From: Catenulispora sp. MAP5-51
GTDB lineage: Bacteria; Actinomycetota; Actinomycetes; Streptomycetales; Catenulisporaceae
Direction of reading: 5' to 3'
DNA: 64,000 nucleotides
Assembly (NCBI RefSeq): GCF_041261205.1
Contig: NZ_JBGCCH010000001.1
Location: 620,001-684,000 of the forward strand
Shown: one piece after another, positions 25,750 to 33,861 of the stretch
Layout of the letters: each line of letters starts with the position of its first letter
Numbering within the stretch: position 1 is the first letter of the stretch
Made by a program: the position numbers and the translations under genes
Notes under the pieces: generated by a model
What the model saw: only the letters and a program-made list of their open reading frames with translations
Database searches by the model: none
Told to the model about the DNA's origin: nothing

Positions 25750-28700
25750 TCAGCGTCCTGAATCGCGCAAACGCCCCATCCGTTCCCGGTCCATGCGCAA
25801 CTCGGTCCGCAACAGCCGGGCCAAGGGCGCGACCAACTTCTCGGCGAGCATCTCCATCTCCTGATGCTCACCCCGGCCACGGCCCCGACTGGAGCCGCCG
25901 CACCCACCGCCGGACCCGTACTCCGGCTCGCTACGCCGGTAGCCGAGCAGCGTCCCGGCGATGGGATTGTGCTCGGCGAACAGATCCAGGCCCCGCTGCT
26001 TCACCACGTCCTTGAACTGCGACGGATCCCGCACGAGCGCGGCGGCGTCACGGAGATCGGCGATCTTGTCGGTGAAACTCCCGACCTGGTCATCGACGGT
26101 GTCGTTGAAGCGCTGGCGCGTATCGCGAGCCTGCGCCCGAGCGGCGTCGGCGACGAAAGAGGAGACCCCGCCGGCGCGCTGGATCGGCGGCATCAGCGGC
26201 GGCGCGGCCGGCGCACGGAACGCCATCGGCAGGGGCAGCGGCGCGCTGGACGCGGGGGCGGGGCGGTGGATGGGGACGGCGCGTTGGGCACGGGGGTGGG
26301 TGGGGGTCTGAGCCTCGGCGGCGATCGCCGAGCGCTGGACGGGGGCGGTGATGGGCGAGAGGGGCGCCGAGCGCTGGATGAGGGCGAGCGCGGCGGTCGG
26401 CGAGGTAGTCGGCGAGGCGGTCGGCGAGGCGGTTGTGGCGCGCCGGATCGGGGTGGCGGCGCGCGGGGCGGTGGCCGAGCGCTGGATCGGGGTGGTGGTC
26501 GGCGAGGCAGCGGTGCCTTGGCTCGGGTTGTAGGTAGATGCGGTCGCTGGATAACCGCCGGTGGGCATGGTCGCGGAGCGCTGGACCGGGGCGGCGGCGG
26601 GGAAGGCTGCGGTGCCTTGGCGCTGGGCGGCGGTTGACGAGGCCGCCGGATCGGTGCCTGGGGGCATGCTCGCGGAGCGCTGGATCGGCGTGGCAGCAAC
26701 ACCTCGGCTGGAGGCGGCGCTCGACGAGGTCGCCGAATCGGTGCCAGGCGGCATGGTCGCAGAGTGCTGCATCGGGGCGACCACAGGCGAAGTCGCGGCA
26801 CCTTGGATCCCAGCGGCGGTCGGCGAGGTCGCGGCGCGCTGAACTGGTGTGGCGGTCGTCGACTGGCCCGAGCCGGTACCGGAAGTCGCTGAGCGCTGGA
26901 TCGGGCCGACCGGCGGCGCAATCGCTGAACGCTGGATCGGTGCGCCACTCGTCTGCCGGCTCGAGCCGGAGTCAGAAGTCGCCGAGCGCTGAATCGGTTC
27001 GGCCGCCGGCGAAGTCGCTGAACTCTGGATCGGTGCGCCGGTCGCCGACTGACCCGAGCTGGTGCCGGAAGTCGCCGAGCGCTGAATCGGGGTGGCCGCC
27101 GGCGAAATTGCTGAACGCTGGATCGATGCGCCACTTGTCTGCTGGCTCGAGCCGGTGTCGGAAGTCGCCGAGCGCTGAATCGGGCCCGCCGCCGGCGAGG
27201 TCGCTGAGCGCTGGATCGGTGCGCCGGTCGCTGGCTGACTCGAGCCGGAGTCAGAAGCCGCTGCACGCTGGATCGGCCCGCCGGTTGTCGACTCACTCGA
27301 GCCGGTGCCGGAAGTCACCGAGCGCTGAATCGGGCCCGCCGCCGATGAGGTCGCCGAGTGCTGAATCGAGGCGCCGGTTGTCGACTGACCCGAGCCAGAA
27401 TCAGAGGTTACTGAGCGCTGGATCGAGGCGGTCGTCGGCTGACTCGAGCCGGAGTCAGAGGTCGCCGAACGCTGAATCGTGCCAGCCGCCGACGCCGAGG
27501 ACTGGAGCGGATCGGCGGTCGTCGGTCGGCTCGGACTATTGGTGGGCAGCCTATTGGTGGGCAGCGCGGCGGCTGACGAGATCGCGGCGCGCTGGATCGG
27601 ATCGGCGTTTGCCGCGCGTCGGATCGGGACGGCGGCGGGCGCGGTAGCTGAGCGCTGCATCGGCGCGGCAGGTGCGATGTTGCCGGTGTCGGGTGTGGCG
27701 GCCGGACGGTGCGTCGAGGCGGGCATCGAGCTGCGGACGGCGGGCGGCGTGTGCTGTGTCGGAACGTTGCTCGGTGGGGTTGGCGCTGAGCGCTGGACCG
27801 ATGGTCCCGCAGGCGTCGCCACGCTGTTGAAGACAGGTCGCACCGGCTCGGGTCGGCTTGTGCGCTGTGCAGAGGCTTCTGCCACATCGCCGACGATCGT
27901 GCGCGTCACCTCCCGGCCGCCGAGCAGGGGCCTGGTCGAGGTCGGGGGCTTCGGGGCCGGGGATCGCGGCGTGTTCAGCCGAACGGGTGCGGTCTGGCGG
28001 GTCGATCGTGTGCTGGACGCGGGCTTGCGCTGCACGGTGGCGGGCGCAGGCGGTGTGGCTGGAGAAACCGCAGCCGGAGTAGGCGCGGTCGTCGGCGATT
28101 GCGGTGCGGCAGGCGCCTCACGCGCAGGGTTGGCCGCCGGTACCGCGCCACGACGCTGGACCGCGCGGATGGGCATGGCCTGCGGCGTGGACGGAACAGA
28201 ACGCTGAACCCTCGGCAGGTTGAACGCTTCGCCAGAAGTCGCTGCCGTTGAGCGCTGAACGCTCGCGGAGCCAGAAGTAGAGCTAGGTGCCGACCCCGAT
28301 TCCGACTGTCGCACCATCGGCTCGCCCAAGCCCGCACGCCCGCTACCAGACGCCTGAGTCTCCGAAGCCGAAGCCGAAGCCGAAGCTGATGCGGATGCCG
28401 ATGGTGAAGCCGCCGCCGATCCCGATGACGCGGCCGCCGCCGATGCCGTGCTCGTCGGTGTCCCCGACTGCGAGCGCTGAACCACTGCCGCAGCCGAAGC
28501 CGCCCGCTGAACCGGCGCCACCGGCCGCACCCGAGGCGTTACCGCAGCCTCCGTCAAGCGCGGCCGAGCGGTACGCACCGGATTGGGACGCGCCGCGGGC
28601 TTCGGCGTGCGAATCGTCGACTGGCGCACGACCGGCGGTTGCGGAGCCTCGGCGGCGACCGTCGGCTCAGCCGCCTCGGCACTCCGCTGAACCGGCGTCG

Positions 28701-29127
28701 TGAGCGGCAGGTTCAGCGCCGGGAGCGCGAGCGGGGAGGGCGTGCCGGTCCGGGAGATCGCTCGCGCGACCAGGCGGCCTGCCGGTGCCTCGGTGCGGAC
28801 CTGGCGGCGCGGCTCGTGGTGGAACGAAGGGTTCTGCCACGTCGCGAGGCGCGCGCCGAAGTCCGACGACGACACCCCGCCCGCACTCGAGCTGCTGACG
28901 CCACGCATCCGCGGCACCGCAGCCCACTCACGTCGCCGCACCGGAACGCCGCCCGATGAGCCGGCTCCAGCTGAACCAGCCGAGCCCGCATCAGCAGAGC
29001 TCATGCCAAGCACCGGACCGGACGCCGCCTCACCCAAGTAGTCCGAGCCGCCCGAGCCCGCACCACCGGCCCCGGACTCAGGCCCAGCTCCCGCCTCGTC
29101 CCGCCCTCGCCGCGAAAAAATCCCCAT
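25750..29127 (-). CDS. Giant disordered QRS-repeat protein of the eCIS cluster (1125 aa)
   Basis: 1125 residues, start MGIFSRRGRDEAG. Residues 1-60 are Gly/Ser-rich. From about 130 to 990 the chain is Ala/Ser/Thr/Pro-rich and carries some 30 copies of the tetrapeptide pattern (I/V)QR(S/A). In the centre, about residues 545-760, the copies form a regular 31-residue unit: IQRSATS, five residues, IQRSATS, then a twelve-residue spacer such as DTGSSQQTSGAS. The C-terminal 130 residues are folded-looking and helical (SSFVADAARAQARDTRQRFND, then FKDVVKQRGLDLFAEHNPIAG) and end in a Gly/Cys stretch and a charged helix. It lies between the 51-residue protein and tube 2, where no homologue of Afp6 or of a coiled-coil tape measure is seen. 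It is a candidate length-controlling or lumenal cargo protein. Its function is unknown. Confidence 0.75.
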   Translation of the reverse strand: MGIFSRRGRDEAGAGPESGAGGAGSGGSDYLGEAASGPVLGMSSADAGSAGSAGAGSSGGVPVRRREWAAVPRMRGVSSSSAGGVSSSDFGARLATWQNPSFHHEPRRQVRTEAPAGRLVARAISRTGTPSPLALPALNLPLTTPVQRSAEAAEPTVAAEAPQPPVVRQSTIRTPKPAARPNPVRTARPRLTEAAVTPRVRPVAPVQRAASAAAVVQRSQSGTPTSTASAAAASSGSAAASPSASASASASASASETQASGSGRAGLGEPMVRQSESGSAPSSTSGSASVQRSTAATSGEAFNLPRVQRSVPSTPQAMPIRAVQRRGAVPAANPAREAPAAPQSPTTAPTPAAVSPATPPAPATVQRKPASSTRSTRQTAPVRLNTPRSPAPKPPTSTRPLLGGREVTRTIVGDVAEASAQRTSRPEPVRPVFNSVATPAGPSVQRSAPTPPSNVPTQHTPPAVRSSMPASTHRPAATPDTGNIAPAAPMQRSATAPAAVPIRRAANADPIQRAAISSAAALPTNRLPTNSPSRPTTADPLQSSASAAGTIQRSATSDSGSSQPTTASIQRSVTSDSGSGQSTTGASIQHSATSSAAGPIQRSVTSGTGSSESTTGGPIQRAAASDSGSSQPATGAPIQRSATSPAAGPIQRSATSDTGSSQQTSGASIQRSAISPAATPIQRSATSGTSSGQSATGAPIQSSATSPAAEPIQRSATSDSGSSRQTSGAPIQRSAIAPPVGPIQRSATSGTGSGQSTTATPVQRAATSPTAAGIQGAATSPVVAPMQHSATMPPGTDSATSSSAASSRGVAATPIQRSASMPPGTDPAASSTAAQRQGTAAFPAAAPVQRSATMPTGGYPATASTYNPSQGTAASPTTTPIQRSATAPRAATPIRRATTASPTASPTTSPTAALALIQRSAPLSPITAPVQRSAIAAEAQTPTHPRAQRAVPIHRPAPASSAPLPLPMAFRAPAAPPLMPPIQRAGGVSSFVADAARAQARDTRQRFNDTVDDQVGSFTDKIADLRDAAALVRDPSQFKDVVKQRGLDLFAEHNPIAGTLLGYRRSEPEYGSGGGCGGSSRGRGRGEHQEMEMLAEKLVAPLARLLRTELRMDRERMGRLRDSGR

Positions 29128-29136
29128 CCGCTCAGC

Positions 29137-29292
29137 TCACCCCTCCGCGGCGCGTGCGTTCAGGCCGGCGATGCCGGTCACGAAGCCGCGCCGGTCGCCG
29201 TGCTCCAGGTCGAGGATCTGGTCCAGGCCCCAGTGGAAGTGGTAGGCGACGTACGCGACCTCGTCGCGGAGCTGGTCGGCCGCGTACGTCAC
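29137..29292 (-). CDS. Small eCIS protein (DUF6760-like, 51 aa)
   Basis: A 52-codon frame from GTG 29292 to TGA 29137, overlapping the upstream gene by four bases (GTGA). The product reads VTYAADQLRDEVAYVAYHFH followed by WGLDQILDLEHGDRRGFVTG and a short helix. Small proteins of this type, with YHFHW followed by hxxILDLEHxDR, are regular members of actinobacterial eCIS loci. It may be a tail-assembly chaperone partner. It is too short to be noticed by length alone; coupling and family pattern support it. Confidence 0.8.
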   Translation of the reverse strand: MTYAADQLRDEVAYVAYHFHWGLDQILDLEHGDRRGFVTGIAGLNARAAEG

Positions 29293-29840
29293 GATTCCCC
29301 CAGGCGGCTCCCGCCGAGGTCGATCTCGAAGTCCTCCGCGCAGTTCGGGCAGGTCACCGAGGCCAGGGTGTGGCCCTCGGCGTTGATCTGCTCGTAGAAG
29401 TCCTGCAGGAAGGCCAGATCCGAGGCGAACATGTTCTCCACGATGCCGTCGTGGACCATCGGCAGGGTGCCCAGGCGGGTGATCACGCGGCCGAGCAGGA
29501 CCACCGAGAGGTACGCCGGGTTCTCGCGGACGCGGACGTCGCGCAGCGGCACGAGTTCGTCGCGGGCCGTGGACAGACGCATCGCGCCGCGGCGGTGCAG
29601 GACGCCGGTCTCGTCGACGTAGCCGCGCGGGAGTTCGAACTCGAATTCGGTGCGGAGGGTGTCGGCCCTGGTCGGCACCGGCGCCGGGGCCGGGGCCGGG
29701 GCGGGCGCCGGGGCGATTGCCGCGGCCGCCACGCCCGGCGCGACCAGCGTCGCCGCGCCGGCCGCCGCCCCGGGCGCCGCGCCGACCGCGTCCGGCGTCG
29801 CCGGGGCCGCCGCCGCGGCCCCCGGGAGGGAGCGCTTCAT
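29289..29840 (-). CDS. eCIS assembly protein with Ala/Pro-rich N-terminus and CPNC motif
   Basis: 183 residues from the ATG at 29840, whose A overlaps the last base of the tube 1 stop (TGATG). The first 55 residues are Ala/Pro/Val-rich with a run of alternating alanine-proline pairs. The folded part starts at FEFELPRGYVDETGVLHRRG, continues DELVPLRDVRVRENPAYLSVVLL and ends VTCPNCAEDFEID. The same core, with the single CxxC, occurs in phage-tail-like operons just after the tube gene, where tail assembly chaperones are found; assignment as chaperone is inferred from position. Confidence 0.7.
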   Translation of the reverse strand: MKRSLPGAAAAAPATPDAVGAAPGAAAGAATLVAPGVAAAAIAPAPAPAPAPAPVPTRADTLRTEFEFELPRGYVDETGVLHRRGAMRLSTARDELVPLRDVRVRENPAYLSVVLLGRVITRLGTLPMVHDGIVENMFASDLAFLQDFYEQINAEGHTLASVTCPNCAEDFEIDLGGSRLGES

Positions 29841-30283
29841 CAGCCGATCTTCATCTCTTCGAAGGTGATGGTGACCTGCTCGTTGAGCACCTGGGCCTCG
29901 CCGGCCTTGGTGCCGGCCGTCTCGACCTTGCAGCACCAGGCGTTGCGCAGGTCGTACCGCTTGATCGGGTTGTTCTGGTAGTCCATGTAGATGATCGTCG
30001 CGTTCTTGCGCGCCGAGCCCATGTTCCCGGCCAGCGACTCGTTGATCCAGTCGGTGAAGGACGAGCTCTGGGTCTGGCCGCGGGTCACCGAGACGGTGCC
30101 GCCCTTGGAGATGCCGGGCATCATGCTGATCTTGGGGGTGCCCTGCTGGTTGTTCTGCACGTGCGAGATCACGTCCTGCTCCAGCTGGAGCGGGCCGACC
30201 TCGGCCAGGTACTCGACCTGGACGCCGTCGATCTGGAGGGCGAAGTTGTGCGCGGCGGCGGAGTCGCCGTTCATGAAAGCCAT
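29840..30283 (-). CDS. eCIS inner tube protein 1 (gp19-like)
   Basis: 147 residues. VQVEYLAEVGPLQLEQDVISH, then GTPKISMMPGISKGGTVSVTRG, WINESLAGNMGSARKNATIIY and EQVTITFEEMKIG make up the T4-like tail tube fold. It follows the sheath gene by 117 bases, the standard position of the main tube subunit in eCIS (Afp1/Pvc1-like). Overlap of its stop with the next start (TGATG) indicates coupling. Confidence 0.93.
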   Translation of the reverse strand: MAFMNGDSAAAHNFALQIDGVQVEYLAEVGPLQLEQDVISHVQNNQQGTPKISMMPGISKGGTVSVTRGQTQSSSFTDWINESLAGNMGSARKNATIIYMDYQNNPIKRYDLRNAWCCKVETAGTKAGEAQVLNEQVTITFEEMKIG

Positions 30284-30346
30284 GGTGTTCCGATCCTTCA
30301 GTGCGCTGCTGCGGTGGATGAGAGGTCAGATGAGGTCACGAGGAGG

Positions 30347-30392
30347 CCGCGCGTCCCGGCCGCATGCGAGAAAGGGCAGCCGGGACGCGCGG
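30347..30392. promoter_or_regulatory. Strong stem-loop between sheath and tube genes
   Basis: CCGCGCGTCCCGGC at 30347-30360 pairs perfectly with GCCGGGACGCGCGG at 30379-30392, a 14-bp stem with an 18-base loop. It begins nine bases after the sheath stop. Inside an operon this is most likely a partial terminator or a 3' stabiliser that makes sheath transcripts more abundant than the downstream ones. Confidence 0.65.
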
Positions 30393-30400
30393 GGCTTGGG

Positions 30401-32032
30401 CTATTCCTCCAGTTCGCTGCCGCCGCCGGAGATCTGCGCCAGCCGGAACACCACGAACTCCGCGGGCTTGACCGGGGCGATGCCGATCTCGCAGATCACG
30501 CGGCCGACGTCCACCGACTCCGGCGGGTTGGTCTCCTCGTCGCACTTGACGAAGAAGGAGTCGTCGGCGCGGGCGCCGAACAGCGCGCCGCCGCGCCACT
30601 CGTTGGTCAGGAACGCCGAGATGTTGCGGCGCACCCGGGCCCACAGCGCCTGGTCGTTCGGCTCGAACACCACCCACTGGGTCCCGGTGAGGATCGACTC
30701 CTCCAGGTAGTTGAAGTAGCGGCGCACGTTCAGGTAGCGCCACGCCGGGTCCGAGGACAGGGTGCGCGCGCCCCAGACCCGGATGCCGCGGCCGGGGAAG
30801 GCGCGGATGCAGTTCACGCCGATCGGGTTGAGCAGGTCCTGCTCGCCCTTGGTGATCTGCAGCTCCAGGTCCACCGCGCCGCGCACGACCTCGTTGGCCG
30901 GGGCCTTGTGGACGCCGCGCTCGGCGTCGTTGCGGGCCCAGACGCCGGCCATGTGGCCGCTGGGCGGGACCGCGATCGACTTGCCGGCCGCCGGGTCGAA
31001 GACCCGGATCCAGGGGTAGTACATGGCCGCGTAGTGCGAGTCGTAGCCGGCTCCGGTCTGGCGCCAGGCGCGGATCTGCTGGGCGTTGAGGTTCGGCAGC
31101 GGGTCGATGATCGCGACCCGGTCGCCCATCAGCTCGCAGTGCCCGATCAGCGCGATCTGGACGGCCTTCACCTCCTCCTCGGAGATGGAGCCCTGCTGGT
31201 AGGCGGACATCAGGTCCGGGACGGCGACCATGGTGATCTCGTCGATCGCCTCCAGGCCGCCGAAGCCGGTGCGGTCGGCGGAGTCGCCGATGTAGGAACC
31301 GGTGGACACCGGTTCGGCGGGCTCGACCGCGGCCGAGCCGCCGCCGGCCGGGGCCCCGGTGGGCACCTGCACGGTCTGGTTGTCCGGACGGGCCAGCGTG
31401 CCGCTGCCGGCTTCCTCAACGATGATGAACTTCGAGCGCTCGCGCACCTGGGTGGTGACGTACGAGCGGCCGGCCTTCTTGTTGGCCGAGACGTCGAAGG
31501 TCTCGGCGACCTTGTCGTCGACCGAGACGACCAGCCGGAAGCGGTCCGCCGCCTCGCCGGACTTCTCGCCCTCGCCGGCCGGGACGTCGGTGACCTCCAC
31601 GGAGACCCGGCCGGTGGCACCGGGGGCGGCGCCGACCTTGAAGCCGCCCAGGGCGACCGGCTCGCCGGCGGTCAGGGCCGCGCGCTCCGAGCCCGTGACC
31701 ACGCCGCGGTGCCCGGCGCTGACCGCCTTGCCGTTGGTGCCGCCGCCGGGGCCGGCCAGGCCGCCCTCGGTGCCGCCGACGCGCACGACGTAGGCGACGG
31801 TCCCGCCGTTGTTGAAGAACCCGTACACGGCGTGCGCCAGGTAGTAGCCCTCGGTGAACTCACCGAACTCGGCGACGTACTGGGTCCAGTTGGTGACCAG
31901 CGTCGGCGCGTTCAGGGCGCCCCGCGGCGCGAGGCCGACAAAGGCCGCGACCGACGTGCCCACGCCCTCGATCGGCCGCGAGCCGCTGGCGACCTCTTCC
32001 ACGTAGACGCCCGGCGACAGATATGTCGGCAT
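30401..32032 (-). CDS. eCIS contractile sheath protein
   Basis: 543 residues from the ATG at 32032, with GAGGAGACATCGACC as ribosome site. The start PTYLSPGVYVEEVASGSRPIEGV is the classic sheath N-terminus, followed by GTSVAAFVGLAPRG and FGEFTEGYYLAHAVYGFFNNGG. The C-terminal sheath domain contains GVNCIRAFPGRGIRVWGARTLSSDPAWRYLNVRR and the handshake strand region VFRLAQISGG. There is one sheath gene only, as in Streptomyces CIS, rather than the three of Afp/PVC. A 150-residue insert with alternating Gly/Glu patterns lies in the middle. First gene of the leftward eCIS operon. Confidence 0.95.
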   Translation of the reverse strand: MPTYLSPGVYVEEVASGSRPIEGVGTSVAAFVGLAPRGALNAPTLVTNWTQYVAEFGEFTEGYYLAHAVYGFFNNGGTVAYVVRVGGTEGGLAGPGGGTNGKAVSAGHRGVVTGSERAALTAGEPVALGGFKVGAAPGATGRVSVEVTDVPAGEGEKSGEAADRFRLVVSVDDKVAETFDVSANKKAGRSYVTTQVRERSKFIIVEEAGSGTLARPDNQTVQVPTGAPAGGGSAAVEPAEPVSTGSYIGDSADRTGFGGLEAIDEITMVAVPDLMSAYQQGSISEEEVKAVQIALIGHCELMGDRVAIIDPLPNLNAQQIRAWRQTGAGYDSHYAAMYYPWIRVFDPAAGKSIAVPPSGHMAGVWARNDAERGVHKAPANEVVRGAVDLELQITKGEQDLLNPIGVNCIRAFPGRGIRVWGARTLSSDPAWRYLNVRRYFNYLEESILTGTQWVVFEPNDQALWARVRRNISAFLTNEWRGGALFGARADDSFFVKCDEETNPPESVDVGRVICEIGIAPVKPAEFVVFRLAQISGGGSELEE

Positions 32033-32052
32033 GGTCGATGTCTCCTCGAAAA

Positions 32053-32092
32053 CCGTACTCGGGCCGGAACCCGCCGGAACCCGTACTCGGGC
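32053..32092. promoter_or_regulatory. 12-bp direct repeats in the eCIS/lectin divergent promoter region
   Basis: CCGTACTCGGGC occurs at 32053-32064 and again at 32081-32092, 28 bases apart (start to start), with a GGAACCCG motif between. They lie 21-60 bases upstream of the sheath start, within the 292-base divergent gap whose other edge is the lectin protein at 32325. The tandem spacing near three helical turns suggests binding of an activator, possibly the LuxR-type regulator. The rest of the gap shows no gene. Confidence 0.5.
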
Positions 32093-32324
32093 AAAAAAGT
32101 TCAGCCGCCACACTGACCGATGCGGCGCCGGTGCCGGTAGGTCCACAGGGACGGACGCGAGGGCACTGCCCGCTGCCCGTACGGGCGGCGGCGGCAGGCC
32201 CCTGCGTCCGGGAATCCCGTCAGCGGCCGCCACCGCCCCTGACCGGCCCTTAAGGTGTTCGGACAAGGCGCTCGCAACCATTCGTGCGGGCGCAAGGGCT
32301 TTGCTTTGCAGGGAGCAGCGATTC

Positions 32325-33758
32325 GTGTGGGTTGACCTGAATCCGGTGACGGCGGATGTCGAACCGGGCGCCGAGACCACGGTGGCCGTCACCGTGCGCA
32401 ACACCGGCGACATCGTCGAGGAATACCACCTGCAGGCCACCGGCGACCCCGGACAATGGGCCGCCATCGAACCCCAGACTTTGCGCCTGTACCCCGGCAC
32501 CACCGGCACCGCACAACTGACCTTCACCCCGCCGCGCAGCGCCGAAGCCCAAGCCGGGCCCCAGCCCTACGCGGTCAAGGTCACCCCCCGCGAAGACCGC
32601 GAGAACATCCACGCCATCGAAGGCCTCCTGCGCGTCGCGGAATTCGCCGACCTGCGCGCGGAACTCTTGCCGGCGCAAACCCGAGGCTGGCACCGCGGCC
32701 GCGTCAAACTCGCCGTCGACAACTACAGCAACGTCGCCACCAGCGCCGCCGTCGCCTCGACGTCGACCAACTCCAACCTCCAAGTCGACATCCGCACCCC
32801 GGCCCTGCGCCTGCAACCCGGACGCGCCCAATTCAGCAAATTCACCATCAGGCCCGGGCGCCTTCTGTGGTTCGGCGTGAAGGCCAGGCATCAGTACAAC
32901 GTGACGGTGACGCCTTCAGGGCTCGGACAGCCGGTCAGCTTGCAGGGCACGTATATGCAGTCGGCACTGCTGCCGCGCTGGCTTCAGCGACTGCTGATGT
33001 TCCTGTCCGTCGCGGCCGTGGCCATCCTGGCGCTGTGGTTCGGCATCCACCCCTCGTTCGCCACCAGCGCCCAGGGCTCGCCGCAGCCGGCCGCGAACAC
33101 CGCACCGCAGGTGATCGTCGTGCAGCCGACGCCGCCGCCGTCCTCCAGCAGCCCTCCGCCGAAGCCGACGACGAGCCAGGCTCCGCCGCCGTCGACGTCC
33201 AGCGCCGCGCCGCCGCCGGCCTCCACGTCCAAGGCCGCTCCCCCGCCGCCGGCGTCGACGTCCAAGCCCGCTCCCCCGCCGAAGCCCACGCAGACCAAGA
33301 CGACGAACATCCTCAACTACGCCGCCAACGCCTCCGTCGACCTGAACATGGACCAATTCAACGACGGTCAGAAGGTGGACATCTGGCCCACCAACCACAA
33401 CCCTTCCCAGACCTGGACGATCTGGCAGTACGCCGACGGCAGCATCGTCATCCAGTCCAACGACAAGCCCGAGAGCGCCGGTACGAAGGTCCTGCAGGTG
33501 GACCAGAACAACGACCCCACCAACACCGACGTCGACATCTCCGACGACTGGAACGGGGTCGCGGGCCTGCAGGCGCACCTGACGGTCGACTTCCAGCAGT
33601 GGACGCTGACCAGCATCCCGGGGAACACCAACTACGGGGTGCTGAAGAACAAGAAGACCGGGACCTGCCTGGCCGGCACCGGTGCCAAGGGATGGCTCAC
33701 CATGGCGCCGTGCAACACCGGGGACCAGAGCCAGTGGTTCTGGCTGTTCGGCGTCTGA
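32325..33758 (+). CDS. Single-pass membrane protein with C-terminal ricin-type lectin domain, divergent from the eCIS
   Basis: 477 residues from GTG 32325, with GGGAG nine bases upstream; the frame is open further 5' but that stretch is antisense-like. Residues 1-210 form two beta-sandwich repeats (VEPGAETTVAVTVRNTGD, then LLPAQTRGWHRGRVKLAVDNYSN), similar to NEW3/CARDB-type folds. A membrane segment spans about 222-243 (LMFLSVAAVAILALWFG). A Pro/Ser/Thr linker runs to about 327. Residues 328-477 form a ricin-like beta-trefoil with QTWTIWQY, QQWTLTSI and QSQWFWLF as QxW repeats. The N-terminus is predicted inside, and the lectin outside. It shares with the 443-residue eCIS protein the pattern cytoplasmic domain, one TM, sugar-binding domain. 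Strong 15-bp terminator downstream. Confidence 0.8.
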   Translation: MWVDLNPVTADVEPGAETTVAVTVRNTGDIVEEYHLQATGDPGQWAAIEPQTLRLYPGTTGTAQLTFTPPRSAEAQAGPQPYAVKVTPREDRENIHAIEGLLRVAEFADLRAELLPAQTRGWHRGRVKLAVDNYSNVATSAAVASTSTNSNLQVDIRTPALRLQPGRAQFSKFTIRPGRLLWFGVKARHQYNVTVTPSGLGQPVSLQGTYMQSALLPRWLQRLLMFLSVAAVAILALWFGIHPSFATSAQGSPQPAANTAPQVIVVQPTPPPSSSSPPPKPTTSQAPPPSTSSAAPPPASTSKAAPPPPASTSKPAPPPKPTQTKTTNILNYAANASVDLNMDQFNDGQKVDIWPTNHNPSQTWTIWQYADGSIVIQSNDKPESAGTKVLQVDQNNDPTNTDVDISDDWNGVAGLQAHLTVDFQQWTLTSIPGNTNYGVLKNKKTGTCLAGTGAKGWLTMAPCNTGDQSQWFWLFGV

Positions 33759-33792
33759 TTTCGCAGCCTGATTCCGATCTCCGGCAAGCACT

Positions 33793-33828
33793 CGACCCGC
33801 CGTCGCAGAACCTTGCGACGGCGGGTCG
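33793..33828. terminator. Bidirectional terminator after the lectin gene
   Basis: CGACCCGCCGTCGCA (33793-33807) and TGCGACGGCGGGTCG (33814-33828) make a perfect 15-bp stem with the loop GAACCT. It sits between the lectin stop (33758) and the stop of the convergent MFS gene (33862), and marks the right boundary of the eCIS block. Confidence 0.85.
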
Positions 33829-33861
33829 TTCATGTGCGCGCGTGCATCGCGCCTACTGGGC

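Noticed and set aside
26860-27480. CRISPR-like appearance of the roughly 93-base DNA periodicity
   Set aside because: The period is a multiple of three inside an open frame and encodes the 31-residue protein repeat; spacers are not unique.
14472-32032. Prophage interpretation of the tail genes
   Set aside because: No terminase, portal, capsid, lysis or integrase genes; an AAA+ ATPase, DUF4255 and two tube genes are eCIS traits.
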